DNA of 64,000 nt. Source: Lactuca virosa. Taxonomy: Eukaryota > Streptophyta > Magnoliopsida > Asterales > Asteraceae. The notes beneath the pieces are model-generated. The model was given only the letters and a program-made list of their open reading frames with translations. It searched no databases and was not told where the DNA came from. Made by a program: the position numbers and the translations under genes. The stretch lies in the NCBI GenBank assembly GCA_928212115.1, contig CAKMRJ010005634.1, positions 258,415,798 to 258,479,797 on the forward strand, read 5' to 3'. Shown piece by piece: positions 25,709-39,291 of the stretch. Numbering within the stretch: the first letter of the stretch is position 1; every line of letters begins with the position of its first letter.

Positions 25709-27664
25709 CTAGGCTTGTTTTCATTTATGCTTGATGCAAATTGCTGAAAAAATCGATTTTCTGGCTGTCTTGACTGTGGACTCGCCGAGTCCACTGGGGG
25801 ACTCGCCGAGTCCATGAACAAATTCATCCAACTCGCCGAGTTTGTTCATGTACTCGACGAGTTGGTGCTCCAGAGGGCAGATTTTCAACTTTTAAGGCTG
25901 GAATTGGACTAGAATCATTACCCTAAGCTGTTTTGAACTTATAAACCTGTTTTTGAAGTGGTAATGATCATTCTAATCCAATTCAAAATATAATTATCAA
26001 AAGTTTCATGTTTTGTATTAGTTTAATGGTTAGGCTAATTACATGAAAATTGTTTGATTTGAATTGTCTTGTTCATATGAGTTTAGTCTAGATCATAGTT
26101 TTTCTTGACATGTTTGTTTGTTTATTAGATGATCTAAATGGCCTTTAATGGATTCCATAACTTTTCCTCAAGTTATGGAAAACCAAAAGTCTTTCTTGTT
26201 AATGAGTCTTTAAAGTCATGAGTTATGTTTTTGAAGAGTTTTTTCCCATAAATTGTTTTTATGACATCCATAACTTGTCCTCAAGTTATGGATTTTCTAG
26301 AGTCTTGCCATTAAAATCCATATTAAACTCATATGTTATGGATTCCAAAAGTTTTTTTGAATTGTTCAAAACTTGCCCTCAAGTTTTGGAATTTGTAAAG
26401 TTGCACTTTTGAATACTTTGGTTCCAAACCCTAGAATTTAAAATATTTTAAAGTTCAACCCTTATAGTATTATAATATTATAGGTTTAATATTTATATGT
26501 ATAAGAGTAAGAGTCAATCTTACTGTTAGTAGTTCTCATTCACCAAGTCGGTCTATAAGGGGGTATAAGGTTACTGCCTATAAAATGGCAGTTTAATGGG
26601 TGTCCACTCTCACCCACCGCTTCCTTGACTAGTGGAGGGTCGTTAGCCGAACGGGTAGGATAGGACTATAATTCTCCTTTCATTAAAGGTATAATGATAA
26701 ATATAAAGTAACTAAACACTTATAAATTCCCAATCTTAGTTACTTTAGTAAAATGTGAACATGGTGCTAACCCATGAAATTGCACTTTGCACCTTGTAAA
26801 GCCATTAGTGGAGTGTGTGTGGTTAACCAGCACACTAATCTGGACTGACAGTGCGTGGCAAAGGGTAGCTTGATGAGAATCATAGATCAATGGAGCGTTT
26901 GTGGTTAACCGGAACATTGATTAGGTGGTTGTAACATTGGGTGTACCAAGCTAATTTGCATGGTTATTCACACCTTGTTTGTGATCCTCGGCATCCCAGT
27001 CACAAACTTGAGAGGGCACAATCGAGATTTAAGCATGTCATTGAATAGTTCAATGAATCTCAAAAGGATCTAGGAGTTTCAATCCAATTAAAACTTAATG
27101 AACAATTTCGTTTTTCATGCTGGAAATTGGTAAATCATCATTTACCTACCTTCAAATATTTTATAGCTTGGATTACGGCATCCCTCTTTCAAGTTATAAA
27201 ATATTGTGTTGGGTCCTAGCCTTAATATTTCATATTGGGTGTTATATTAAGGACTTAAATTAACTAACTTGAATTTCTCCCTTTTAAGATGTCTAAGTTC
27301 AAAAAACTATGATCTTCCCAACAAGCTTTTCTAATGAATATGATATCCCATATGGAAATCAAAGGTGAAAGATTAATCCCTTTGTTGTGAATTAATGGGA
27401 CAAGGAAATCATACTTCACTTCTTCTACCTCCTCCAATAATTCTCCCTAACCCACAAGTTCTAGGTCACTCAAGCCCTATTGGCAAGATGGAAAGTCTAT
27501 GTGTGCTCACATCTTGGAGATGAAGTCACATATTGACAAGTCGGGAGATTTGGGTGTCAAAGTCTTGAGGAAGTTGGTTGTAGACTAGGTTCTTCAATCA
27601 CTTCCTAAGTCACATAGTGAGTTCATTAAGAACTATTGTATGACAGACCATGACATGAACCTTA

Positions 27665-27977
27665 ATGATCTTTACTTATTTGCTTGTTGCTGCTGAATCA
27701 GTAATGATTTGGAGCACTCGTAAATCAAATTTGATTGGAAGATCAACTTCCCAAAGTTCCATGGACATTGAAAATGGTAACATTAGAAGTCCAGAAAAAG
27801 CTTTCTCTTCCCAATGGAAAGGGGTCGGCCATGGTCAAGTCATTTGACCCAATGGTAAAGAGAAAGTCTAAGTCTGAGATAGTCTCGTGTACCACTTCCA
27901 AAGAGTCCATATGTTTCTTTTACCAAAGTAAGGGGCATTGGCTGCGAAGCTGCCCAAATTTACCTGATAATCTGTAA
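27665..27977 (+). pseudogene. copia B gag remnant
   Basis: Two overlapping short frames encode the homologue of the copia A gag C-terminus (AAESVMIWSTRKSNLIGRST; KRKSKSEIVSCTTSKESICF; KGHWLRSCP). A frameshift near 27780 separates them. The zinc knuckle reads CFFYQSKGHWLRSCP, so the second metal-binding cysteine is gone. Upstream gag sequence (about 27270-27660) is recognisable only by nucleotide similarity to copia A. Not functional. Confidence 0.7.
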
Positions 27978-28699
27978 GGATGGTAAAGCCAAAAGGTTTT
28001 GACTCTACTTCAATTAAAGTCCACTATCTATCTCAATTAAGTTCCTATTTGGAGATTCTTAATACATGATGTGACTAGGTCACATTTTGATGTTTTGTAG
28101 AATCGAAGGAAAAGAGAGGAAGCATAAAAGAAGAGTAAGTTGATTCTGATCACGAAGATGGATTTCGATCGCATGGTTCGAAGATCAGAATTTGAGTTGA
28201 TGCTTAAGAGTTATGATAAATTGCTTAGGAATAGATAACAACATGTTTTTCATTTGTAAATACATTGTAAGGATAAGTTTTTCCGCAAGTTTTAAAATAA
28301 AAGGAAAAATTTTTGATTTTATTTATTTTAAGTTTCCTTACAATGGCATTTACGAAAAATTGTTGTTTATATGATTCCATTAATAGCAATATTGGAAAAT
28401 GAATTTGATTCCTTCGTGGTAGTGTCATAATTTACCAAATAAGGAAAGATTCTCATCACCCAAGCTTCAGTTGGATAGAAACTTGGAATCATGCAACTGG
28501 TATTGTATGATGAATGAGAATTTTTCATCTTTGGGAAATTAAGACTGATTCCTTGTTCACATGTATATGTGAGTCAAGTGAAGGACTAAGGGATCGAGTA
28601 CACATCCACCACAAAGATCGATAAGGCTATTCGTCATGATTTACTAAAGTTTAGTAAATATGGTTATACTTACAAGTTTAAGTATAATTCTGAAATGTT

Positions 28700-29960
28700 G
28701 GAAAAGTTTTGATGTATGGCAGAACGAATAGAATCAAATTAGGCAGAAAGATAAAAGTTTCTCCAATCTGAAAAGATGGGAGAGTACTTTAGTATCATGT
28801 TTTATGATCACCTTAATGATTATGGGAAACCATATCACGATTGATCCTCTAAGGACATCTTAGTGCATTCTTATGGCTAAGAAGAGGAATCATGAATTGC
28901 TGGAATGGTTAAAATCAATCAGATGAGTCATACTTCATTCCAAAACAATTCTTAGAGTGATACTCCAAGATTGTAACCTTGAGTGACATATCTGAAGAAA
29001 GGTTTATAACACTTATCAAATGTAGAGTAAAAGTTTTTCTACTCTTGTACATTTGAAATTGGCAAGTTATGATGTCTTGGACAAGATAAAGACCAACTGT
29101 GATCAATTGTGTGAAGTGTTTGTCTTGATAAGAATCCACACTATCTCTTGAATATTTATTTGTCAAGGAATGGTTCTTGACAAGAGAATATTATATGTCA
29201 AGAGGACAGTGGGAGTCTTAAAGGTCTTGAAAGTTTCAAGAACTAATCAAGGATGAAACCTATTGTTTATCACTGGCACACGACTTGAGGTTTGTAACCT
29301 ATCGTGTTGACATATTCTTGTTTCTGTGCCCATTCCATTTAAACTTGACTATGCATATGAGTTCTATGATTTCTCAATTGATTTCATCACAACTCGGAAG
29401 CAATGGTAGGCATTGTGCTGCCAAGTGGCAAGAAATTAAGATTATACAAGTTCGGTCCATATGAGTTTGGATTTGTCACTAACCTTGTCTTGTGATTATG
29501 GTTTTGACAAATTCACATGGATAGGAACACATACGCCATAAAATCTAAGTGTCATAAGGTTTCTCTCTGATTCATGAAAATGATGGTGAGGAAACGCTTT
29601 CACTAAGTAGATTTTAAGTAGATAGCAATTGTGATATTTGCATTCTCAAAGTCGTTAGTGGAGCGTGTGTGGTTAACCGGCACACTAACATGGACTTGTG
29701 AGAAATGGAAAAAAGGTCTTAACATTCTGATTATGGAATCCCGCTTCATAATTGTTTAGACACACAGGTGAGCTATATACAGAAAGGTGTATAATTTTGA
29801 TAAAGTCTTATCATAGCATCGCGTATCAGAAATCTAAACTTTGGTAAGAAAGTCAATAAAGTATTGATTTCTAGAAGTCCAGATGATTTCTGAGTACATG
29901 TCAAAGCTAGTGGGAGCATAAGTGTTATGCTTATAAGGATATAATTATCATGTTAGTGGG
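28700..29960 (+). pseudogene. possible copia integrase/RT remnants
   Basis: Around 28775-28960 the short peptides EYFSIMFYDHL and MAKKRNHELLEWLKSI are in the order seen in the copia integrase core and the segment after it. Around 29900-29930 a VKASGSISVML-like stretch recalls the region before the RT YVDD motif. Stops and frameshifts are everywhere and the catalytic residues cannot be confirmed. The matching tract of copia A (about 10600-12800) is equally decayed. Confidence 0.35.
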
Positions 29961-31848
29961 AGCATGATTATTATGTTGCAAGTTAGCAATGTTAATTATA
30001 GAAAACAAAAGTTTCAATTCGCTTGGAAAAGTTGTTTTGTTATAATTAAGGGAGAGGAATTCATACTTCATTTCAAATCTAAAAGCTTAGATTGTGAGAT
30101 TTCAATCAAATTTAGTCATGATTACATTATTTGCGCTCTAAAATTCGATTATGATTACGGCATCCCTCTTCATAATTCGAATTATGAGAACATGGCAAAT
30201 TATAAAATATTGTAGCAAAAGACTGGTCAAGTATCATGTCTTTATGAGAGACATCATGAATCGTGTCCCGTATGCTTCAGATATATGATTGATTGCATGT
30301 GCTATAATATTTATCTGTTCTAAATTTTCCAAATGCCTAGGGCATTAAGAGGGAAAAAGTAATAGAACCGGATATGACTGAAATGATTAAGCAATTGTCG
30401 AGGACAATCTGAGGTCTACCTAAGATTGGTTTCTCGTGGACAGTTGTAAGAATGGTGTAAAATGTTGGAGAGGGACCATATTGACATATTCTGAAAAGAG
30501 ACAACTCTTGTTCAGAAGTGATATTCAAAATGGGAATATGGAAATGTTCCATAGGTGGAAGTTACTCTTTAAATTTGTGTAAGATTAGAAAACTTAATGC
30601 AAGAAGGATGTTCAAAGGAATGTACTTTGAATGTGAGACTTCGTTTCCATGGAATTGATCTCCATTGGAATACTTTGTAATGTCTGTTGCCAAGTCTTTG
30701 TGACTTTTGTGCAGAGTCATTACAAGAGGATCAATGAATATGAGTTTAAAATCTAACATATTACAGTAAATTACAAGAATTTGATATTCTTACATTTACG
30801 GTAAGGATTTGGGATTGTGAAATGAGCATCATTGGAATCATGTTCAATTGATCTATTTCACAAAGTAAGGATCATAGACAAACATAGTGTGCATACTTGG
30901 AGTATGGCATAACTATTGTTTAGAAAACATAGTGTGCATGCTTGGAGCATGAGACAACTATTGTTTTAATTGAAGTATTAAGTTAATAAATCAAAACATT
31001 ATGCAATGAATAATGTGTAATCAATATGGTGATTAAATAAAAGGTGTTTTATATATATTCATAAGTTATGAGACCATATTGGATTCGATTATTCTTGTGT
31101 TTCACTTTGCATGTTTTGACTTCCCGAATAACTAGGTTATTCTTCCCGAATAACTAGGTTATTCAAACCATCCACAGTCGGTCATACTTTGGAAGTAGGT
31201 ATTGAGGCAAGACTGTCATGAATGGGTCTGTAGTTTGTCTGGGACAAAGTGGCTGCAGTGTTCATGAGTACTCCTGGAATAAGATTCGAGTATTGGATTC
31301 AACCCACGCTCATTTGAATCACTTCATGGATTTTATCACGAGTGATCATGAGATGATAATATCTTATATTCTTCAAACGGAGACGTGTGAGTTGTAGTTG
31401 CGAGTTGGTTGCACATTGACATATGTAAACGCACCAGTAATTTGGTTGTTATAAAACATATCGTTGTGTGTGATTTGATGAGTAAGTACAAGCGAGCATT
31501 TGGTTCGAAGTTTATCCATTCCTTTTACCCTTGAGGGATAAAAGCGATATCTATGGGCCCCTAGATGATTTAGAGATGACACCCCGAAGTGTTTGGCCAA
31601 GCCTGGACTGATTTGATTTGTTCAATTAGTCGGTCGCCATAAATCGGAAATTGGGAAACAACAGATAGACAAAGAGAATGATTATAATCCATGTCTCAGT
31701 CCATATGATATCTAGAATGGAGGAATGTATGATCCCTTATCTAATGGACACATCATTTGACTAGGTCAGAGTTCGACAGCGGCTTTAAGAGCTACGATTG
31801 CTAGTCGGGATCTTAAAGTCATACGTAATAATAGTTTTAGACTTATCC

Positions 31849-31859
31849 AAGTGGGAGAC
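31849..31859 (+). other. copia B polypurine tract
   Basis: AAGTGGGAGAC immediately before the 3' LTR. Confidence 0.88.
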
Positions 31860-32501
31860 TGTTGGATCAGATGTCTAAGCCCATAACTATTATTGGTATG
31901 TATTTGACCCGAGAGTAGCATGGTCTATTTGGGTTGCATGGCATCGGAACAATTGGATAGAACCCATGGATCATGAAGGAAATGAAGGAAATGTTGGGCT
32001 TGTGATCCATTGTTCTTCATGTTGGGCTTAACCCATGTGGTACCCCATGGATACTCCACGGAGGTTAAAACCCATGGATCATGAAGGAAATGGAAAGTCA
32101 TGGGTTTACATGGTGTAACCGTAATAAGCCACACTATATAAAGGACCCCATGGTTCATGAAATTGGCACTAGAGTGTGGTCACTAAGAGGGCAAGGCCGA
32201 ATTTCATAGAGTGAACCAAAGTAACCTTATTCTCAAGTTACTCCAATTGTTGGTGGTGTTGTGTGAACCATTTGAGGTGCAACACTTAGGGCACTAAGCT
32301 CTTAAAGGTTCAAGACTTCAAGCTCCATCAAAAGGTATGTCATCTAACTAGACTTTTGTAGTATAGTTGCTTCATAATATGCTAGTTAGGATGATGCTTT
32401 GGAATTTTGTATATTTGCATGTATACTAGTGAAAACATAGATCCAAAGCACATAGGGTTGCATGCACACCATAGGAGTGTTAGAATGCTGAAAACCCAAC
32501 A
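31860..32501 (+). repeat. copia B 3' LTR with internal deletion and filler
   Basis: 642 bp against 793 bp for its partner. The AT-rich U3 part, including the inverted repeat, is missing. In its place is a short copy of sequence found about 100 bp downstream (ACCCATGGATCATGAAGG at about 31967 and again near 32069). Confidence 0.88.
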
Positions 32502-34390
32502 TGTTACTCCTTCTGCCGCCACCTTTTTCTTTTCTGCCGCCACCAGCCACCGTGAGGGGTGGTTGTGTGTGTGTGTGTGTGTGTGTTTTTGCGTGTGTGA
32601 GAGTGTATTTTATGGGGTTTTATGAGTATGATGTTGTATGTGTGATTTTTGGCCAGAAAACTCACCACCACCACCGTGAGGTGGTGGCCGCCGTCGTGAG
32701 CCGCCGTTGACCACCGGTACCCGAGGTGGTAGTGGGTTGTGTCCGGCTTATTTAACCCTAATCGACCTAATGAACCCCTAATTGACCAAAAAAACTTAAC
32801 CAATGGATTAGTTGGCATGCGATTGGGTTGGAAACCCTAATTAGGGTTTAGAAAACCCTAATTGTGGGAATGTGAGTTTTGGACTTGTCGGGACCCGCGT
32901 TTGGACCGTTGGATTTGGGATTTTGAATTACGCCCGACCGTATTTTATGTTTGGTCTAATGGAGTGATGGACTTAATGGATTAATTCCTTAATGGATTAA
33001 GTCGTTAATAGGTTAAGTAAGAACACTTAACCCTAATTGTCATTTTATGCGAAAACCCTAATTTTGTTTGGGCCTTGAGTTGGGCCTTTCTGTTGGGCTT
33101 TGGTGATTTGGCTATTGATGGAACATCCAAGAACATGTTTATGGACTAAGAAATTATTGGGTTTTTGGATAAGACCCATCGGAAAGGCTTGGGCCCAATT
33201 TGAAAAAATGGGCCATAGGTGGGCCATAATTGGGCCTTGATGATTATGAGATATTGGACCATCGGAATGCCAAGTGTTTGGACTAGAATAAATGGTTGGG
33301 CCTTAAGGTAAGACCATGTGAGGGGTTTGGGCCCAATTTGGAAAATTGGGCCATATGTTGGGCTTTGGTCCATTGTTGGACTTTTGGGCCATTGGAGTGT
33401 GAGTTTGGGCCTTGGGCTTGAATCAAGCTAGGTTGGGGGTAAAGTAGTCATTTTATCCCAAGCATGGACTTATGGTTATGTATTGGAACCCAATTATTAA
33501 TTGGGTGTCGTTTTGATGTTGACAGTTCGGGAATCTGTCAACCAGCAGCTAGAGTTTTATCCGCGGGACTTCGGCAGTGTGAGGTGAGTCTCCTCACCAT
33601 ACCAATGGGTCGAAGGCACCAATGACGGCCCATTTATTTAGTTGTGGTGATTATTACGAATGTGCTATCGATACATTGCGTACTTATGTGAAGACCATGC
33701 GGGGGTTCCCATGGCAGTTAGTTAAGACCATGTGGGGTTCCCATGGCAATTAGTTATATGTAGTATGTCAGTTATCTTCGTGACTCTTGCATGTAGTGGT
33801 TACTTGCGAATGTGATGTCAGTATGTTATGTATTTATACGAAGACCATGTGGGGGTTCCCATGGCAGTTAGCTAAGACCATGTGGGGGTTCCCATGGCCC
33901 ATTATGTGATATGTGTTATACTAGTTGTTTATGTGATGTGTGATATGCTAGCAGTCTATGTGATACTTGCATGGAAGACCCCGGGGGTTCCCGAGGCAGT
34001 TGGATAGCAGACCATGTGGGGGTTCCCATGGCATTCCAGGCTAAGACCACGTGGGGGTTCCCATGGCAGTGGGCTAAGACCATGAGGGGGTTCCTATGGC
34101 ACCCGATGTAAGACCTTGGAGGGTTTCCATGGCATCCTTATATGTTTGTGAGACCATGTGGGGGTTCCCATGGCTGTGGGTTAAGACCACGTGGGGGTTC
34201 CAGTGGCACCCGGTGTAAGACCTTGGAGGGTTTCCAGTGCATCCTTATAAGTTTTCATGTTTAGCTTATATGATTGGATGTATGGTTTGATTGGTAGCTG
34301 GTGAAGACCATGTGGGGGTTCTCATGGCAGTGGGCTAAGACCATGAGGGGGTTCCTATGGCACCCGGAGTAAGACCTTGGAGGGTTTCCA

Positions 34391-37005
34391 TGTAACATCC
34401 CGTTATTTTCTTTTTGTAAAGTCGACTCTAGTCAACCAAAGTCAAACAAAGATCAACTAAAGTCCTTTTTATTATTTGGATTTTTATTAAGGTTATAATA
34501 ATAACCTTTATTTGCTAAAATCCTTAAAACATCTATAGTTGAATTTAGAAGGAAAGGGCTTAAAAACCAAGAAACTTCCCATCCTTTTCTTTGCTTCGGA
34601 CCGCAAACACTTCGGGCCAAAATGAGTTTACGGTCGTACACTCCTCGGACCGTAAACTCCTCGCAGCCGTAAACGAGACTTCAGCCGTAAACGAGGCTTC
34701 GATCGTAAACGTCAAACCGACTTCGGGCCGTAAACTCCTCGGCCGTAAACCCTCGCACATATATATAGAATTCCTTCATTTCTTCACTATTTCTCACACT
34801 TTTACCTCAAGAAACCCAATTCTCTCTCAACTATCATCAAGATTTACACCTTGATCTTCAAATAAGTAAGTGTTTCTATCATTCATTAGTTGATATCTTG
34901 CTTATTTTAGTGAAATCCTATGATTTCATCCATGAAATCATCTCTTTTGCTTAGATCTTCCAGAACACCAAGAACACACACTAGTTCTTTAAACCGTGAA
35001 CACCTCATTAAAGCTTCAAAACGTAAGTATTCTTCCATATACTAGTTATCCTATACAAGCTCTTAACTTACAACCTTGAAAACAACCATTTCCCAAGAAC
35101 ATAAGAGTTTACGGCCATGAGCATCTCCCTTGGCCGTAAACTCAAGATCTTCTTAGGCCGTGAACATCATTGGCCGTAAACTCCATGGCCGTGAACACCT
35201 TGTGTGGCCGTAAACCCCTTTAGAACAATCACATGTGATTGTAACACTTAAATTCAAGTGTTTCCTATTTCCTAAAGTGGTTTCCTATCATAATTAGTTG
35301 TTATATACACTAATTATATCCATATATGTATCATTATATGCTTAATAGGATCTGTTGTGTTCAAGACTTCACTTGACACTTAGCATCCTACATCGATCTT
35401 ACATTTGAATAACTTACAACAGGTAAGTTCATACCCCCGTATTTTCATAGTTTTTTACTGTTTTAAAGGGGGGGGGGAATACAAGTCTAACACAAAGTTT
35501 TTGTGCTATAAACAAGTTATTTCAAATATTTTATCAAAATGGATTTTAGTTATCATCAAATCAAATGATTTTCAATGTTTGTTTCTAAACGACATAAAGT
35601 CACCAAAAATGGATTTCAAAATATCAAACTTCTTTTAAATATTTTTATAAACTTATATTTCTCCCAAAAATCATACTAGTATACATATATTTATATAAAT
35701 AATATTTAAAAGGCTTAGGACTGATAACCCACTTTGGTTCCTTTTCCTTGTTTGGATGTGGGATTACAAGTATCAGTTATTTGTCCGAGTGTCATTTAAA
35801 TTCTACGTATATATATTTGTATATGTATATAAGTATAAAAGTTAGTTCATTAAGTACAATTACCCTTTGTAACATGTTGAGCAAGGGGTTACATTCATGA
35901 ATACTCGGTACCAATTCAGAAAGTACATATAAATTATAATAGGTATAATTTATGATTCGCAGAACATTAATTCACAATTCAAGTATACTAAAGTACATTG
36001 TTTTATAAGAACAAAGGTTTAAATCAAAACTATTCAAGGATATACATTTTTCAGATTCATATTAAGAATATTAATTCAAGAACATACTATTACTCATTTA
36101 TTTTTAGAATAATTGGGTTTTTCATAACAATTATATATGTAACGTTTATATGCTTTTATGAGTCAAGTAGATCAGGTTGTTTAATTCATTTTAAACAATA
36201 TAGTAAAGTCCTGACATTATAACCAGAATCTCCAGCGGGGGATCGAAACAATGTGTGTATAGATCTATATTGGGATTGACAACCCCGCACTCGGACTGCT
36301 AGCTACAGTCAGGCATACACGCCTATGAGTGACAAATTGTTATCAACAGCTTTCAGCGCATTCATAGCATTGGGTCAGGCCATCTAGTCAGTATGGTTAT
36401 AATAACTCATATAAAATATATTAACAATACGTTAATGTATAATTAACTAAACTTAAGTACATTTTCAAAGTACTAGTTTACAAGATACAGTTTACGGTAT
36501 TACATTACAGAGTACAATAACAGTTGATGAAATCAGACATACTCTCAGATACAAGCTTACAAAAGGATTACAAATACAGAACATTGGTTTACAAATAGAA
36601 CAATTTTTATGTAACAAAAACTACTTTTCATATACAACAGAAAATATAGGATTTTCTGGAACAGTTTACTTCTTCTAGAAACAGAAAACATTCTTTTAAA
36701 CATAAATACTTATGCACTCACTCAACATTATGTTGATACTCTCTTTTCAAATTACTTGTATTCTCAGCGAACCGGTAGACAGGTACTCCCCATGCTTTTG
36801 AGAAGATGGAGATGTTTATGTCTTGTCTTTCTATTTTGTATAACTATTTGGTTTCAAAATACTATGATGAAACACATGTAAATATTTATACCTTTTAAAT
36901 ACAGTGGTTGTTTGTACTTTGATTACTATTATACATGTGTTGTCATACTACAAATGAAGTCCTCCACCCCCGGACGTTTCCGCCGTTTGGTTTTGGGGTG
37001 TGACA
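34391..37005 (+). mobile_element. solo LTR nested in the composite 3' LTR
   Basis: TGTAACATCCCG...GGGTGTGACA, 2,615 bp, with a perfect TTCCA duplication (34386-34390 and 37006-37010). GGCCGTAAAC repeats form two clusters (34605-34752 and 35107-35215) on either side of a TATATATAG box (about 34760). A donor CAG|GTAAGT (GT at 35423) and an acceptor TTCTCAG (AG at 36766-36767) bound a 1.3-kb predicted intron. No coding region. Confidence 0.94.
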
Positions 37006-37198
37006 TTCCATGGTTTCCCTATATTTTTATATGCATGGCTTGTGTAGTTGATATGATTTATGTGATTATGTGTATAAGACCTTGGAGGGTTTCCATGGCA
37101 TTCTTATATGTGTATATGCAAGGTTTATGCGATTGATATGGTTTATGTGATTATGTGGGGTACGCTCTAGGGAACTCACTAAGCTTCGTGCTTACAGT

Positions 37199-39274
37199 TG
37201 AAACATCCCAAAAATACGGTCCAAAAAATTCGTTTTTAAATCATTAAATAAAAACCCATAACTCATAAAACATCATCATAAAATCACATGTCATGTATCT
37301 CAACATCATAACCAGAAAACTGTATCAAATATCAGAGTCTAAAATATCCCAGGTTGAAGACTGTGGTGTGTGCCATGCGATCATCACGAGCCCTTCCCTT
37401 TTGCTAGCTGAAGTACCTGAAACCAAACTGAAAACTGTAAGCACGAAGCTTAGTGAGCTCCCCCAAACTACCACATACCATACACATAAACAGATACTGG
37501 GCCTAGCCGACTGCATCGGGCCCCGCCCGACATTGGACGAATCCGGCATCGGGCCCCGCCCGGCATCGGACCGAGATCCGGAATGACTTGGGCCTAGCCC
37601 CTGCATCGGGCCCCGCCCGACATTAAACCGAAGTCCGGTATACATATCATATTAACAAGCATAAACATACACATAAACATAAACATGAAAGCTAACATTC
37701 CTCGGGCTTGCCCCGGCATCGAATCAAAGTCTGGAACACATAATCAGACACATGCAAGAATCACGAAGACATCAAGCATACTAACTGCCTCAGGCTTGCC
37801 CCGGCATCAGACCGAAGTCTGAAACATAAAGCGAACATCGGGCTAACCTCGGCACATACACTCGCAAATAAACGAGCCGACCTTGGTGCCTTAGACCCGT
37901 TCCTATAGGAGAAGACTCACCTCTCAAACTGAATGTTGAACTCGTGCGTGAGGAATCTCTGCTGGCTGCTCCCACGACTCCCCGGCTAACTCTATACAAC
38001 AATACTTAGTCAGACAAAATGAAATCCCTTCTAAGGGTAAAATGACCATTTTATCCCTGCTCTGATTTGGACCATAATCAAGTCCCAATTCCATCTAATC
38101 TTTCTAAGTCCATTAATGGCCCATTAAAGGTCCACTAATAGAATGGCCCAATTTTCTAAATTGGGCCCAACTTCTCAAATGGGCCTTTCCTAAGTCCAAC
38201 CTTGTCCTTAGTCAAAAATCTGAATGGCCCGCTAAGGCCCAATAGCTGATAAGTCCAATAGTTGGCCCAAACTAAGGCCCAAAAGATGAAAGCCCAATAC
38301 TGCTAAGTACGCGGTACGTACTCCTCTGTACGCAGCGCATACCTGCTGTGTGGCTTGTACGCTGTGCGTACTGGCTGGTACGCCTAGCGTACTACCCTGT
38401 TAATCCACTTTTCCCATTAAGCACTCCATACTCAACTCCAGGGGCTATATCTACAGATCCAAGTCCTTTTCAATGTCTTAATCCATAAAGTTGGTAACTT
38501 AGTGGCTTGCAACCCACCAAATGAACCCAAACTTGTAAAATAGCAACATACTTCCATGGAAATGGCTAGATCTCATGCATGGTCACAAATGGACCTTAAA
38601 GATTGGAACTTTATTGCTAAAGGAATGCATTTAGCTTTGAGGGTGGCAACCCCAAGCTCAAAAATGAAGTTGCATGATAAAAATCCAACCTTTGGACCTA
38701 AAAAGGTCCAAAGCTCCATAAACCTAGATCTAAGCTTCTAAAAGGAAAGTTGGAAGCTTTATACCTCCTTTGAGTGCCAAAAGATGAAATAGTCCCAGAT
38801 CCTTGAGCTCAAGATACTCAAGTTCTTCTTCTTCAACTCCTCTTCTCTTCTTCCAAACTTTTCTTCACCAAAAATAAGCTCAAAAGGGTCAAACACACAC
38901 AACAATGGAGTATGAGGGCGTATTAGGGTTTTCTGAGGGTGAGGGGCAGGTAAAGAGGCCGGGGGTGGCCATAATGGGGTATTTATATGTCTTAAACCCT
39001 AAAAGTTAGGGTTTTTGCTTTTGTTCATGTACGTTGCGCGTACATGTTGCGCGTACTCCTAGTACGCTGCGTGTACGTGCGCGCGCCACCCGTATCCAAT
39101 GAACCTCTACACCCAGCGTACACCAAGGCTACGCCCAGTGTACGTCATATGGGAAGCCCAATTCTTTGGTCCATTTTCTTAAGCCACTCCATTAGTCATT
39201 TTTTTATCCATATTTAGCCCAACAAAAATTAAAGAAATATTTAATAATTAGTACCTCAAATGACGGTCGTTACA
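37199..39274 (-). repeat. gypsy element 3' LTR (left in the window)
   Basis: 2,076 bp. In element sense: GTACGC...GCGTAC palindromes (39148-39028), an ATATAAAT box (about 38985), a second palindrome cluster (38396-38307), a donor GT at 37920-37919, a CATCGGGCCCCGCCCGG block (37860-37500), the AGCTTCGTGCTTACAG block, and a TTTCAG|GTAC acceptor with AG at 37418-37417. Confidence 0.94.
37417..37920 (-). other. predicted intron in the gypsy LTR (3' copy)
   Basis: Donor AGAG|GTGAGT and acceptor TTTCAG|GTAC, 504 bp. The homologous interval in the other LTR (44980-45483) is also exactly 504 bp with both splice dinucleotides intact. Confidence 0.5.
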
Positions 39275-39289
39275 ATTTACCCCCACTTG
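39275..39289 (-). other. gypsy element polypurine tract
   Basis: The minus strand reads AAGTGGGGGTAAAT immediately before the 3' LTR. The pol stop codon TAA lies just upstream. Confidence 0.85.
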
Positions 39290-39291
39290 AA

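Larger units (their letters stand above)
24903..32501 (+). mobile_element. Ty1/copia-type element B, decayed, sense
   Basis: LTRs 24903-25695 and 31860-32501 (TGTTGGAT...CCAACA), PBS 25697-25708, polypurine tract 31849-31859. The 6.2-kb interior is collinear in inverted sense with copia A and carries gag and pol remnants only. Its flanks do not match (GTTGC before, TGTTA after), and about 330 bp of the host LTR is missing at the right junction, so a deletion accompanied or followed insertion. Confidence 0.92.
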
